From positions 1,054,001 through 1,118,000 of the forward strand of contig NZ_JACWIJ010000002.1 in assembly GCF_017811175.1 (NCBI RefSeq): DNA of 64,000 nt. The letters are read 5' to 3'. How positions within the stretch are numbered: the first letter of the stretch is position 1; each line of letters starts with the position of its first letter. The notes beneath the pieces were generated by a model. That model was not told the origin of the DNA, did no database searches, and saw only the letters and a list, made by a program, of their open reading frames with translations. The position numbers and the translations under genes are program-made. Source of the DNA: Melaminivora jejuensis. Lineage in GTDB: Bacteria; Pseudomonadota; Gammaproteobacteria; Burkholderiales; Burkholderiaceae_C. Below are positions 22,446-31,532 of this stretch, one piece after another.

Positions 22446-23832
22446 TCAGACACGGCCCTTGAGCACCGCCATGTAGGCCGGCTTGAGCATCCGGATCTTC
22501 ATCAGCCAGGCGGCGTAGCTGTCCTGCAGCGGCTCGATCATGGGCAGCGAGGGCGTGAGCCGGCCCTCGTAGTCGAACTCGATCAGCCAGGCCGAACCCT
22601 CGCGCACGATCATGGGGCAGGAGGTGTAGCCGTCGAACACCTCGCCCGGCGTGCGCCCGGCGATGACCTCCACCAGATGCCGGGCGACGATGGGCGCGCT
22701 CTTCTTGACGGTGGCCGCCGTCTTGCCGCGCGGCGTGCCATTGGTGTCGCCCAGGCCGAAGACGTTCTTGTAGCGCCGGTGCTGCAGGGTGCTCTTGTCC
22801 ACCTCCAGCCAGCCGCCGGCGGCCATGGGGCCGTCCTGCCAGGCCAGATCCGAATTCTTCACCGCATCGACGGCGCGCATGGGCGGCACGACGTGGATGA
22901 AGTCGTAGGGCACTTCGCTGGCCTCGCCCTCGGGCGTGGCGAAGGTGGCGCGGCGTGCGCCGATGTCGATGGCCGTGAGCTTTTGCCCGTACTGCACGCC
23001 CACGCCCAGGGCCTGCCAGCGCTGGAGCACGCTGTCGTTGACCGCCGGCACGCCAAAGACGTTTTGCAGCGCCGAATAGAAGGTGATGCTCGACTTGTCC
23101 AGGGTGCCGGCCTGCGCCAGCCGGTCGCGCAGCATGAAGGTCATCTTCAGCGGCGCGCCGGCGCACTTGAGCGGCGTGGCCGGCAGCGTCATGACGGCCT
23201 GGCCGCCCTTTTGCCGAAAGCTGTCCATGGCGGCCCAGGTGGCGACAGCTGCCTCGGCGCTGGGATAGACGCTGGCCAGACCGTTGCTGCCGATGGCCTT
23301 GATATCCATGCCCTCGATCTGCGCCCAGTCCTGGTGCGTGCCGGTGGCCACGACCAGGTAGTCGTAGGTGATGCGCTGGCCGCTGGCGGTGACCACCGTG
23401 TTGGCCGCCGGGTCGAACTCGGCCACCATGTCCTGCACCCACTGCACGCCGGCGGGCTGCAGCGCGGCGTTGCGCTCGATGACCTTGTCCACCGGCCATA
23501 CGCCCGTGGCCACCAGGGTGTAGCCGGGCTGGTAGTGGTGTGCCTGCTTGGCATCGATGATGGTGATGCGCGCGCCATCGAGCAGGCCTTGCAGGCGGTG
23601 CGCCACGGCGATGCCGCCCAGGCCGCTGCCGGCGATGACGATGTGCGCCTTGGTCGGCAGGCGGGCGGCATGGGCCGGGGCGGCAGTGGCCCCAGGCCGA
23701 TGCCGGCGGCAGCTCCTGCCCTGCGGCTGCACCCAGCCAGGCGCGGCGGGACAGGGGCAGGGCGGTGGAGGATTGGGTGGCGCCAGCCGGGGTCGGGCAG
23801 CCTTGCGGATGGGGGTGCATGGGCATGGTCAT
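22446..23832 (-). CDS. Sulfide:quinone oxidoreductase-like flavoprotein; signal region broken by two apparent 1-base deletions
   Basis: FAD protein that should oxidise sulfide to sulfane sulfur and pass electrons to quinone. The ungapped body (22446-23732) shows the dinucleotide motif IVIAGSGLGGIAVAHRL, the redox Cys regions PLKCAGAPLKMTF and GYTSCPMIVREGSAW, and GLGDTNGTPRGKTAATV. The likely start, ATG at 23832, gives a twin-arginine leader (LSRRAWLGAAAG), but this leader falls in three frames, with shifts near 23719-23721 and 23690-23693, each in a run of Gs on the coding strand. With two bases restored it reads through to AHAARLPTK. As written, translation might instead start at a GTG at 23732 without the leader. 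Confidence 0.82.
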
Positions 23833-23873
23833 CTCCCTGTTTCCTGGTTGTTTCCTGGTCTGTGCCGGCGTGG

Positions 23874-24472
23874 CTACAGCGCCTGCCCCAGCCAGCGCAC
23901 GACCTGCGCCGGCCCCTGGTGTCCCGGGCCTTCGTCCAGGTTGGCCAGCACTTCGGCGCCCAGTTCCTCGCGCAGCAGGCCGGCGAAATCCTGGCGCAGC
24001 GCGGCCAGGGTGTAGAGCATGTCCACGTCCTTGGGGCCGCCGCTGGTGAAGGCCAGTTGCCCGGGATGGAAGGCCTCCAGCAGCAGCCAGCCCCCGGGCG
24101 CAGGGCGCGCGCCAGGCGGCGATGGATGGCGGGGCGCGCTTGCGCGGGCAGGTGGACGTAGGTCAGCACCACGGCGTCGCAACTGGCCGGCTCGGGCGTC
24201 CAAGTGCCCAGGTCGGCTTGCAGGGTCTGCAGGGCCACGCCCTGCTGGCGGGCCAGAGTGCGGGCCTTGTCCAGACCCACGGCGGAGGCATCGACGGACA
24301 GCACCTCGTGGCCCTGGGCCGCCAGCCAGACGCCGTTGCGCCCCTCGCCGTCGCCGGGCACCAGCACGCGGGCCGCCGGGGGCAGCCGCCGTGCCTGCTC
24401 GCGCACGAAGGCATTGGGCTCGGTGCCGTACTTGTAGTGCGGGCTGTCGAAAGCCTGATCCCAGAATGTCAT
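23874..24472 (-). CDS. SAM-dependent methyltransferase (TehB/thiopurine type), frameshifted as sequenced
   Basis: Starts MTFWDQAFDSPHYKYGTEPN. The SAM-binding motif ARVLVPGDGEGRNGVWLA and the following acidic VLSVDASAVGLDKA are clear. At the five-C run 24091-24095 the frame changes: upstream reads ALRPGAGCC, while the sensible continuation in the next frame is PGGWLLLEAFHPGQLAF through to RWLGQAL. Adding one G to the coding strand joins them into ~199 residues. It lies in the sulfur/efflux operon, so thiol or selenium/tellurium detoxification by methylation is plausible but unproven. Confidence 0.75.
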
Positions 24473-24489
24473 TTTTTGCCTCCTTTTGC

Positions 24490-24530
24490 TGTTTTTCCCT
24501 TGCTGGACAAGCGCCATCAGCTATTGAAAA
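24490..24530 (+). repeat. Dispersed repeat, copy 7
   Basis: CCCTTGCTGGACAAGCGCCA, then TCAGCTATTGAAAAG. It sits between the tolC-like stop and the methyltransferase start. Confidence 0.72.
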
Positions 24531-24563
24531 GTGAGTGAATACACTTGCTGGTCAGCATTTTTT

Positions 24564-26033
24564 TCACTCCTTTTCTTTCTGGGCGCTGCCTGTGGCGGCA
24601 TCTGCCGCTGCCGCTGCCGCTGCCAATGCCTGGCTGGCGGCCCGCAGGCGCTGTTCGTCCAGCTGGCCGGCCAGCAGGGCCAGGCGCAGGCCGTCCAGCA
24701 GCAGCGCGCCGCGCGCCTGGCTCAAAGCCAGCTCGGCGGCGGCGGCGTCGTTCTGGGCGTTGAGCCAGTCCAGCAGCGTGCGGTCGCCGGCCTCGCGCCC
24801 GGTGCGCGTGGCGTCCAGGCGCGACCGACTGGCGTTGAGCGCGTGCTCCAGCGCCTGCACGCGCTGCGCCCCGGCGGACAGGCCCAGCCAGGCGGCATGG
24901 GTCTGGCTGGCGACCTGCTGGCGCGTGCTGTCCGCCTGCGCCTGGGCCTGTTCGAGCTGGCGCAGGGCCTGCTCCTGACGGGCCTCGCGCATCCCGCCGG
25001 TGTACAGCGGCACGGTGAGCTGCACGCCCACGCTGGCGCTGCGGGCGCTGCTGCGCGAGCGGCCAAAGTCGCCGCTGCCGTGCAGTCGCTCCTGACCGGC
25101 CTGGGCGACCAGCTCGACGCTGGGCGCGGCGCGGGCGCTGTGCCGCTCGGCCTCGGCGCGCGCCAGCTCCTGCGCCAGCCGCTGCAGGCGGATGCCGGGG
25201 TTGGCGTCTTCGGCCTGCTGCTGCCAGTGCGCCAGGGGCAGGGCGGTGGCGGCACTGGCGTTCGCGGCTGTAGCCGCGGCGACGGGCAGCTGCGGGCGCA
25301 GGGTCTCGGGCGGCAGGCCGGTGGTGTCGGCCAGCAGGCGCAGCTTGACCTGCAGCGCGACCTGCGCGGCCAGCTCCTGCGCCTGCAGCGCAGCCAGCTG
25401 GGCGCCGGCCTCGTGGGTGTCGGTGATGGGCGCGTCGCCGATGCGAAAGCGCTCCTGCGCTTCTTCGAGCGCGCGCTGCACGGCCTGCAGTTGCTGGCGC
25501 GTCAGCTGCAGGGCCTGCTGCGCCAGGGCGGCGTCCAGGTAGCGCTCGGCGGTGCGCAGCATGGCCTGCTGGTGCGCCGCCTGCCATTGCAGCTCAGCCC
25601 TGTCGGCCTGCAGCTGCAGCAGCTGCTGCTGGACGCGGCGCTGCGGGTGGTACAGCGGCTGGCTGGCCTGCAGCGCCCAGCGCGTGGCCGTGCCGCCGTG
25701 GACGGAGGTGGAAAAATCCACCCCGTCGTTCTGGCCCATGCCGGGCGCGGCAAAGTGGGCGCCGCGCGTGTCGCTGTCGTGGCTGGCGGCGCCGGCGCTG
25801 GCGGCAAGCTGCACGCCTGGGCGCCACAGGGCGGCGGCCTGCTCGCGCAGCGGCTGGGCGCCGGCACGGGCGGCACGCGCCACGGCCAGCTCGGGGTCGT
25901 GCTGCTCGGCCCCCGCCCAGGCGGCCAGCAGGTCGGTTGCCAGGGCAGGGCGCGGCAGGGCCCCGGCAAGCGTCAGGCCGGCAGCCAGGGCCAGGGCGCT
26001 CAAGGCCCTGGAGGAGAGGGGCAAGGCAGGCAT
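24564..26033 (-). CDS. TolC-family outer-membrane efflux protein
   Basis: 489 residues from the chosen ATG, which gives a signal peptide (MPALPLSSRALSALALAAGL, cleavage near PALA-TDLL). The mature part is almost entirely helical and Ala/Gln/Leu-rich, with the internal duplication typical of OEP proteins. It would form the outer channel for the RND pump and adaptor encoded at the start of the same strand block. The sequence lacks an N-terminal lipobox Cys, so it is a TolC-type rather than an OprM-type lipoprotein. Confidence 0.88.
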   Translation of the reverse strand: MPALPLSSRALSALALAAGLTLAGALPRPALATDLLAAWAGAEQHDPELAVARAARAGAQPLREQAAALWRPGVQLAASAGAASHDSDTRGAHFAAPGMGQNDGVDFSTSVHGGTATRWALQASQPLYHPQRRVQQQLLQLQADRAELQWQAAHQQAMLRTAERYLDAALAQQALQLTRQQLQAVQRALEEAQERFRIGDAPITDTHEAGAQLAALQAQELAAQVALQVKLRLLADTTGLPPETLRPQLPVAAATAANASAATALPLAHWQQQAEDANPGIRLQRLAQELARAEAERHSARAAPSVELVAQAGQERLHGSGDFGRSRSSARSASVGVQLTVPLYTGGMREARQEQALRQLEQAQAQADSTRQQVASQTHAAWLGLSAGAQRVQALEHALNASRSRLDATRTGREAGDRTLLDWLNAQNDAAAAELALSQARGALLLDGLRLALLAGQLDEQRLRAASQALAAAAAAADAATGSAQKEKE

Positions 26034-26088
26034 GGGTGGGCAGTCTTTGTGTGGAGAGCGAAGGGGGACGGGGCGCTGCCGGCGGGCT

Positions 26089-26451
26089 TCAGCCAGCCTT
26101 GGCGGCGGCCTGGGCGGCGAACTCGTCGAAGGCGGCGCTGGCACGGGCGGCATACATCAGCGATGGCCCGCCGCCCATGTAGACGGCCATGCCCAGGGCT
26201 TCGGTCAGCTCCTCGCGGGTACAGCCGAGCTTGACCAGGGCCTGCGTGTGGTAGCCCAGGCAGGGGTCGCAGCGCACCGACACCGACAGGGCGATGGCGA
26301 TCAGCTCCTTGGTCTTGGCGTCCAGCGCGCCGTCCTTGGTGGCGGCCTGCGCCATGGCGGAAAACCCGCGCAGCGTGTCGCCGATCTCGCCGCGCAGCTT
26401 GCCGATCTCGGCGCTGGTGTCCTTGATGATTTCCTGGTAGCTGGGGAACAT
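26089..26451 (-). CDS. AhpD/carboxymuconolactone decarboxylase-family protein
   Basis: 120 residues, all helical. The CxxC-x3-H redox motif is visible as CDPCLGYHTQALVKLG, preceded by DAKTKELIAIALSVSVR, both hallmarks of AhpD-like thiol peroxidase partners. The start follows an AAGGAGTCACACC site. In this cluster a role in thiol or peroxide redox is likelier than ring-cleavage metabolism, because there are no aromatic-degradation genes nearby. Confidence 0.88.
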   Translation of the reverse strand: MFPSYQEIIKDTSAEIGKLRGEIGDTLRGFSAMAQAATKDGALDAKTKELIAIALSVSVRCDPCLGYHTQALVKLGCTREELTEALGMAVYMGGGPSLMYAARASAAFDEFAAQAAAKAG

Positions 26452-26480
26452 GGTGTGACTCCTTGTCGTGAGGGTGAAAA

Positions 26481-26540
26481 AGCAAGCTATCCATTCAATA
26501 GCTGGAATCGCTTGCCAGGTAAGGGTTTCAGGCCGTTTTG
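26481..26540 (-). repeat. Dispersed repeat, copy 8 (overlaps the RND gene 3' end)
   Basis: The reverse strand reads GGCCTGAAACCCTTACCTGG, then CAAGCGATTCCAGCTATTGA, with AGCTAT/ATAGCT arms around tgaatgg. The inner end overlaps the last codons of the RND pump gene. Confidence 0.8.
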
Positions 26541-29500
26541 CCCATTTCCTGCTGGCCTGGCGCGCGCCGGCGATAGGCGGCGTAGTACAGCGTAGGGATG
26601 ACCACCAGCGTCAGCAGCGTGGACACCAGGATGCCGAAGATCAGCGCGATTGCCAGGCCGTTGAAGATGGGGTCGTCCAGGATGAAGAAGGCGCCGATCA
26701 TGGCCGCCAGGCCGGTGAGCACGATGGGCTGGGTGCGCGCGGCCACGGCGTGGACGACGGCACGGGCCAGCGGCACGCCACCGGCCTGCTGCAGCCGCAC
26801 GAAGTCCACCAGCAAGATGGAGTTGCGCACGATGATGCCGGCCAGGGCGATCATGCCGATCATGCTGGTGGCGGTGAACTGCGCGCCCAGCAGGGCATGG
26901 CCGGGCATGACGCCGATGACGGTGAGCGGAATGGGCGCCATGATGATCAGCGGCGTGAGGTAGGAGCCGAACTGCGCCACCACCAGCAGGTAGATCAGGA
27001 TCAGGCCGACGGCGTAGGCCGCCCCCATGTCGCGGAAGGTCTCGTAGGTGATGCGCCACTCGCCGTCCCAGCGCAGGCTGTAGTCGCGCTGGGCGTCCTG
27101 CGGCATCTCGACGAACAGCTCCTGCAGCGCGCCGCCGCCGGGCGTGGCGATGCCGGCCAGCGCGCCGCGCATGGCGAACATGCCATACAAAGGGCTGTCC
27201 ACGCGCCCGGCCATGTCGCCCTGCACGAAGTCCACCGGCAGCAAGTCCTTGTGGTAGATGGGCTGCTCGCGCTGTGTGTTGCTCACGCTGACCAGCTCGC
27301 GCAGCGGCACCAGCCGGCCCGCCGCGCCCGGCACGCCGAGCTGCAGCAGGGCATCCAGGCTGCCGTGGCTCTCGGGCGGCAACTGCAGCCACACGGGCAC
27401 CGGGTGGCGGCTGGCGTCGCGCAGCCAGGTCACGGCCTCGCCGGCCAGGCCGGCGCGCAGCGTGGCCACGATGTCCGGCTGCGCCACGCCGGCCAGCGCG
27501 GCCTTTTGCCGATCGACCAGCAGCAGCGTGCGCGGCGCCGGGGCAATGGATGTGGAGTCCACATCGACCACCCCCGCCGTCGATTCGAAGACCGCGCGCA
27601 CGGCCTGCGCCACCTGGCGGCGGCCTTCGGTGTCGGGGCCGTAGATTTCCGCGACGATGGGCGCCAGCACCGGCGGGCCGGGCGGCACTTCCACCACCTT
27701 GACATTGGCGCCCCAGCGCCGGCCAATGTCCTGCAGCGCGGCGCGCTCGCGCATGGCGATGGCGTGGCTTTGCTGCTTGCGGTGCTGCCGATCCACCAGA
27801 TTGACCTGGATGTCGCCCAGCTCGCTGCTGGCGCGCAGTTCGTACTGGCGCACCAGGCCGTTGAAGTTGATGGGCGCTGCGGTGCCGGCATAGGCCTGCC
27901 AGTCCTGCACCTCGGGCACGCTGGCCAGGTGTGTGCCCAGTTCGCGCAGCACGGCGGCGGTGTCTTCCAGCGGTGTGCCGGCGGGCATGTCCACGACGAT
28001 CTGGAACTCGGACTTGTTGTCGAAGGGCAGCATCTTGAGCTGCACCCAGCCCAGCACCGGCAACAGCACCGACAGCGCGATCAGCGCGGCCACGGCAAGC
28101 CACAGCAGCGCCCGGTTGCGCCCGCCGCGCTGTTCATGGAGCAGCGGGGCGAAGGTGCGGGCGAAGAACGGCTCGAGCCGGGCGGTCAGGCCGGTATGGC
28201 CGCCGGCGCTGTGCGACTTCATCCAGAGCCGGGCCAGCCAGGGCGTGACGACGAAGGCAATCGCCAGCGACAGCAACATGCCCATGCTGGCGTTGATGGG
28301 GATGGGCGCCATGTACGGCCCCATCAGGCCGGAGACAAAGGCCATGGGCAGCAGCGCGGCAATGACCGTGAAGGTGGCCAGGATGGTCGGCCCGCCGACC
28401 TCATCGACGGCGCGCGGGATGATCTGCGCCAGCGGCAGGCCGGGCTGGAGCTGCTGATGGCGGTGGATGTTCTCGACCACCACGATGGCGTCATCGACCA
28501 GGATGCCGATGGAAAAAATCAGCGCGAACAGCGATACCCGGTTCAGCGTGAAGCCCCAGGCCCAGGAGGCAAACAGCGTGGCCGTGAGCGTCAGCACCAC
28601 CGCCAGCCCGACGATGGCGGCCTCGCGCCGGCCCAGCGCCAGGAACACCAGCGCCACCACCGAGGCCGTGGCGAACAGCAGTTTCTGGATTAGCTTCTGC
28701 GCCTTGTCGTTGGCGGTCTCGCCATAGTTGCGCGTCTGGCGCACCTGCACGTCATCGGGGATCAGCACGCCCTGGAGCTGCGTCATGCGCGCCGACAGGG
28801 CATTGGCCACGTCGATGGCGTTCTCGCCGGGCTTCTTGGTCACCTGTAGCGTGATGGCTGGCCATTCCTGCACCTGGCCGCCTTCGCCATCCTTGCCGCG
28901 CTGGCCCAGCCAGACCAGGCGCTGCGCCGGCGGCGCGCCGTCGCGCACCTGCGCCACGTCCTGCAGGAAGATGGGGCGACCGGCGCGCGTGGCCACGACC
29001 AGCCCGGCCACCTCGCGCGCCGAGGCCAGGAAAGGGCCGGCCTGCAGCTCGACGCTTTGGCCGCCGGCCAGCAAGTCGCCCACCGGCAGGCCGAAGTTGG
29101 CCGACTGCAGCGCGGCGCGCAGCTCGCGCACCGACACGCCGGTGCTGGCCATGCGCGCAGCATCGAGTTCGACCACCACGGCGCGGCCCGGCCCGCCGAT
29201 GGCACGCACCTCGCGCACGCCGGGCACGCGGGCCAGCTCAGCCTCGATGGTGTGGGCCACGCGCTCCAGGCCGAAGGTGTCGGCGGTCTCGTCGCTGGCG
29301 TGCAGGGTAAAGCTGACGATGGGCACATCGTCGATGCCCTTGGGGCGGATCAAGGGCTGCTGCACGCCCAGGCCCTGGGGCCACAGGTCGGCATGGCTGC
29401 GCAACTGGTCGTGCAGGCGCACCAGGGCTTCATTGCGCGGCACGCCGACCTTGAACTGCACCGTGAGCAGCGCCAGGCCCGGACGCGAGACGGACATGAC

Positions 29501-29770
29501 ATGCTCCGTGCCTTCCATGCCGGCGAGCAGTTGCTCGGCGGGTGTGGCGATCAGTTGCTCGACATCACGCACCGAGGCGCCGGGGAAGGGCACCAGCACG
29601 CTGGCCATGGTCACGTCGATCTGCGGCTCCTCCTCGCGTGGGGTGACCAGCACGGCAAAGGCGCCTAGCAGAAAGGCCACCAGCGCCAGCAGCGGCGTGA
29701 TCTGCGCCGACTGGAACAGGGCGGCAATGCGGCCGGAGATGCCCATGCGGGCCGGGTTGGCGTGCTGCAT
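26528..29770 (-). CDS. RND efflux transporter permease (AcrB-family)
   Basis: 1080 residues, the proton-driven inner-membrane pump. TM1 is ITPLLALVAFLLGAFAVLVTP. Two large periplasmic loops follow TM1 and TM7. The TM4 proton-relay aspartates are in GILVDDAIVVVENIHRH. The sequence EEEPQIDVTMASVLVPFPGAS is shared by a subgroup of HAE1-like pumps often found with an ArsR-type regulator. It lies 1 base from the adaptor gene, with the TolC-like gene further down the strand. Substrate unknown; sulfur species, solvents or metals are possible in this context. Confidence 0.93.
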   Translation of the reverse strand: MQHANPARMGISGRIAALFQSAQITPLLALVAFLLGAFAVLVTPREEEPQIDVTMASVLVPFPGASVRDVEQLIATPAEQLLAGMEGTEHVMSVSRPGLALLTVQFKVGVPRNEALVRLHDQLRSHADLWPQGLGVQQPLIRPKGIDDVPIVSFTLHASDETADTFGLERVAHTIEAELARVPGVREVRAIGGPGRAVVVELDAARMASTGVSVRELRAALQSANFGLPVGDLLAGGQSVELQAGPFLASAREVAGLVVATRAGRPIFLQDVAQVRDGAPPAQRLVWLGQRGKDGEGGQVQEWPAITLQVTKKPGENAIDVANALSARMTQLQGVLIPDDVQVRQTRNYGETANDKAQKLIQKLLFATASVVALVFLALGRREAAIVGLAVVLTLTATLFASWAWGFTLNRVSLFALIFSIGILVDDAIVVVENIHRHQQLQPGLPLAQIIPRAVDEVGGPTILATFTVIAALLPMAFVSGLMGPYMAPIPINASMGMLLSLAIAFVVTPWLARLWMKSHSAGGHTGLTARLEPFFARTFAPLLHEQRGGRNRALLWLAVAALIALSVLLPVLGWVQLKMLPFDNKSEFQIVVDMPAGTPLEDTAAVLRELGTHLASVPEVQDWQAYAGTAAPINFNGLVRQYELRASSELGDIQVNLVDRQHRKQQSHAIAMRERAALQDIGRRWGANVKVVEVPPGPPVLAPIVAEIYGPDTEGRRQVAQAVRAVFESTAGVVDVDSTSIAPAPRTLLLVDRQKAALAGVAQPDIVATLRAGLAGEAVTWLRDASRHPVPVWLQLPPESHGSLDALLQLGVPGAAGRLVPLRELVSVSNTQREQPIYHKDLLPVDFVQGDMAGRVDSPLYGMFAMRGALAGIATPGGGALQELFVEMPQDAQRDYSLRWDGEWRITYETFRDMGAAYAVGLILIYLLVVAQFGSYLTPLIIMAPIPLTVIGVMPGHALLGAQFTATSMIGMIALAGIIVRNSILLVDFVRLQQAGGVPLARAVVHAVAARTQPIVLTGLAAMIGAFFILDDPIFNGLAIALIFGILVSTLLTLVVIPTLYYAAYRRRAPGQQEMGKTA

Positions 29771-29771
29771 G

Positions 29772-30887
29772 TCAGCGCACCCGGGCCGCAGCCTGTGGAT
29801 CGAGCACCACGCGCTCGCCGGCGCGCAGTCCGCTCAGGACGGGGATGGAGGCCTGGGCATCGGCGGCGCTGGCCGGGCTGGCCGGCGCCTGGCCCAGGCG
29901 CACCTGGCGCAGGCGCGGGCGCTGCTGCTCGTCCAGCACATAGACGGCGGTCAGCTCGCCGCGGCGCAGCACGGCGCTGGCCGGCACGGCGAGCGCAGGC
30001 GTGGGGACGGAACTGGCGCCAGGCTGGGCGCTGGCACCTGGGGCCACCGGCAGCCACAGCCGGGCGAACATGCCGGGTGCGGCGCCTGTCAGATCGCCGG
30101 GCAGGGGCAGGCGCCATTGCGCCGTGTGCGTGCTGCGGTCGATGGTGGGCAGGCGCTGGATGTCGTTCAGCGCCACGCTGGCGCGGCTGCCGGGCAGGCT
30201 GGGGATTTCCCATTGCGCGGGCGCATCGGCCAGTTGCAGGGTCTGCGGCACGCTGGCGGTGATGCGCAGCGCTGCCGGGTCGTACAGGCGCAGCAGCGGG
30301 CGCCCGGGCGTAGCCATGTCGCCCAGGGCCACCGGCAGTTCGCTGACGATGCCGGAGTAGGGCGCGCGCACGATGTGCAGGCCCGCCTGTGCGGAGGCGG
30401 CACCGGCCTGGGCCTGCAGGGCGCGCATCTGGGCATGGGCGGCCTGGGCCTGGGCCTGGGCGCGCTCCAGCCCGGCCTGGCTGATGTATTGGCGGGCGAA
30501 CAATTGTTTTTGCCGCGCCAGCTCGCTGTCGGCCAACTGGGCTTGCGTGCGGGCCGCCTCCACCTGGGCGGCGCTGGCGAGAGCGCCTTGCCGGGCCGGC
30601 TGGGCATCCAGTCGCAGCAGTTCCTGACCGGCCTGCACCCGGTCGCCCACACGTACCAGCAACTGCACCACGGCACCGGCCACCTGGGTGGACACGGTGG
30701 TGTCGCGCACGGCCTCGACAACGCCGTCTGCGGCGTGCAAGTGCGGGCTGTGGCTGGCCAGGATCGGAGCCGACGCCAGAGCCTGGGCGTTGGCAAAGGG
30801 CAAGCCAGCGACCGAAGCCAGCCCGGCTGTGACAGCCAGCGCCACCAGCATCCGCCGGGAATCAAGGGGCAAGACAGGACAGAACAT
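29772..30887 (-). CDS. RND efflux periplasmic adaptor (membrane fusion protein)
   Basis: 371 residues. The N-terminus has a signal-like hydrophobic segment (MLVALAVTAGLASVAGLPFA). A lipoyl/barrel-sandwich hybrid follows (VSTQVAGAVVQLLVRVGDRV … APYSGIVSELPVALGDMATP), with a helical hairpin between the halves and a beta-barrel after. It is the first gene of the long reverse-strand unit. The first possible ATG (30887) lies at about the predicted transcription start; an internal ATG 36 bases downstream is the alternative start. Confidence 0.9.
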   Translation of the reverse strand: MFCPVLPLDSRRMLVALAVTAGLASVAGLPFANAQALASAPILASHSPHLHAADGVVEAVRDTTVSTQVAGAVVQLLVRVGDRVQAGQELLRLDAQPARQGALASAAQVEAARTQAQLADSELARQKQLFARQYISQAGLERAQAQAQAAHAQMRALQAQAGAASAQAGLHIVRAPYSGIVSELPVALGDMATPGRPLLRLYDPAALRITASVPQTLQLADAPAQWEIPSLPGSRASVALNDIQRLPTIDRSTHTAQWRLPLPGDLTGAAPGMFARLWLPVAPGASAQPGASSVPTPALAVPASAVLRRGELTAVYVLDEQQRPRLRQVRLGQAPASPASAADAQASIPVLSGLRAGERVVLDPQAAARVR

Positions 30888-30893
30888 GCAGGC

Positions 30894-30922
30894 ATTATTT
30901 AACTAAACAGTTAATTAGTCAA
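30894..30922 (-). promoter_or_regulatory. Sigma70-type promoter of the efflux/sulfur operon with embedded inverted repeat
   Basis: On the reverse strand TTGACT (30917-30922), 17 bases, then AATAAT (30894-30899). The inverted repeat TTAACT/AGTTAA (30899-30914) lies in the spacer, where a repressor would block polymerase. The divergent arsR gene begins 75 bp away. The predicted transcription start falls close to the first ATG at 30887, so the message could be leaderless. Confidence 0.65.
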
Positions 30923-30996
30923 ACAACTCATAGAATGTCGGCCATGCACCACACCTGTGAACCTGTTCTGTCTGTTCTGTCTGGAGGGAGGACGTC

Positions 30997-31329
30997 ATGA
31001 AGGAACTCCCGCCCGAGGCGCTGGAGCACATCGCTGCATATTTCCAGGCCTTGTCCGAGCCGATGCGCCTGCAGCTGATCAACCTGCTGCGTGCCGGCGA
31101 GCGCAACGTGGGCGAGTTGGCGCGTGAATGCGGCTGCACCACGGCCAATGCGTCCAAGCACCTGGCGCTGCTGGCGCAGCAAGGCATGGTCGCGCGCGAA
31201 AGCCGTGGCACCAGCGTCTATTACCGCATCGCCGACGACACCATTGATGCCCTGTGCGATCTGGTGTGTGGCTCCCTGGCGCGGCAGTTCGAGCAGCGCG
31301 TCCAGGAGGGTGCGATGTTCAATCGCTGA
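30997..31329 (+). CDS. ArsR-family winged-helix repressor (possible BigR/SqrR-type sulfur sensor)
   Basis: 110 residues. The winged helix-turn-helix is VGELARECGCTTANASKHLALLAQQGMV. Cys are at residues 45, 47, 87 and 91: one pair in or near the DNA-recognition region and one in the C-terminal helix. Persulfide-sensing BigR/SqrR proteins also use one N-proximal and one C-terminal Cys, and the controlled genes here include SQR and rhodanese, so a sulfide/persulfide sensor is plausible; a metal sensor is the alternative. A GGAGGGAGG site precedes the ATG. Confidence 0.85.
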   Translation: MKELPPEALEHIAAYFQALSEPMRLQLINLLRAGERNVGELARECGCTTANASKHLALLAQQGMVARESRGTSVYYRIADDTIDALCDLVCGSLARQFEQRVQEGAMFNR

Positions 31330-31532
31330 CTGCGGTTTGCGGCTGCAGGTCATGTGTGCCGACCGACCGACCGCCGACGGCTTTTTCTGTTCCTGGTTAC
31401 AGGGCGGTAAGTGCGGCGGAAACGGTGAATCTTTGGCAATTGTTGTTTGTAAATTAACATAATATACATCGTATATATAAAAACCATGCCCAAGGGCCGC
31501 CCGGGCCTTTCGCTGATCGGGATAATCACCCC

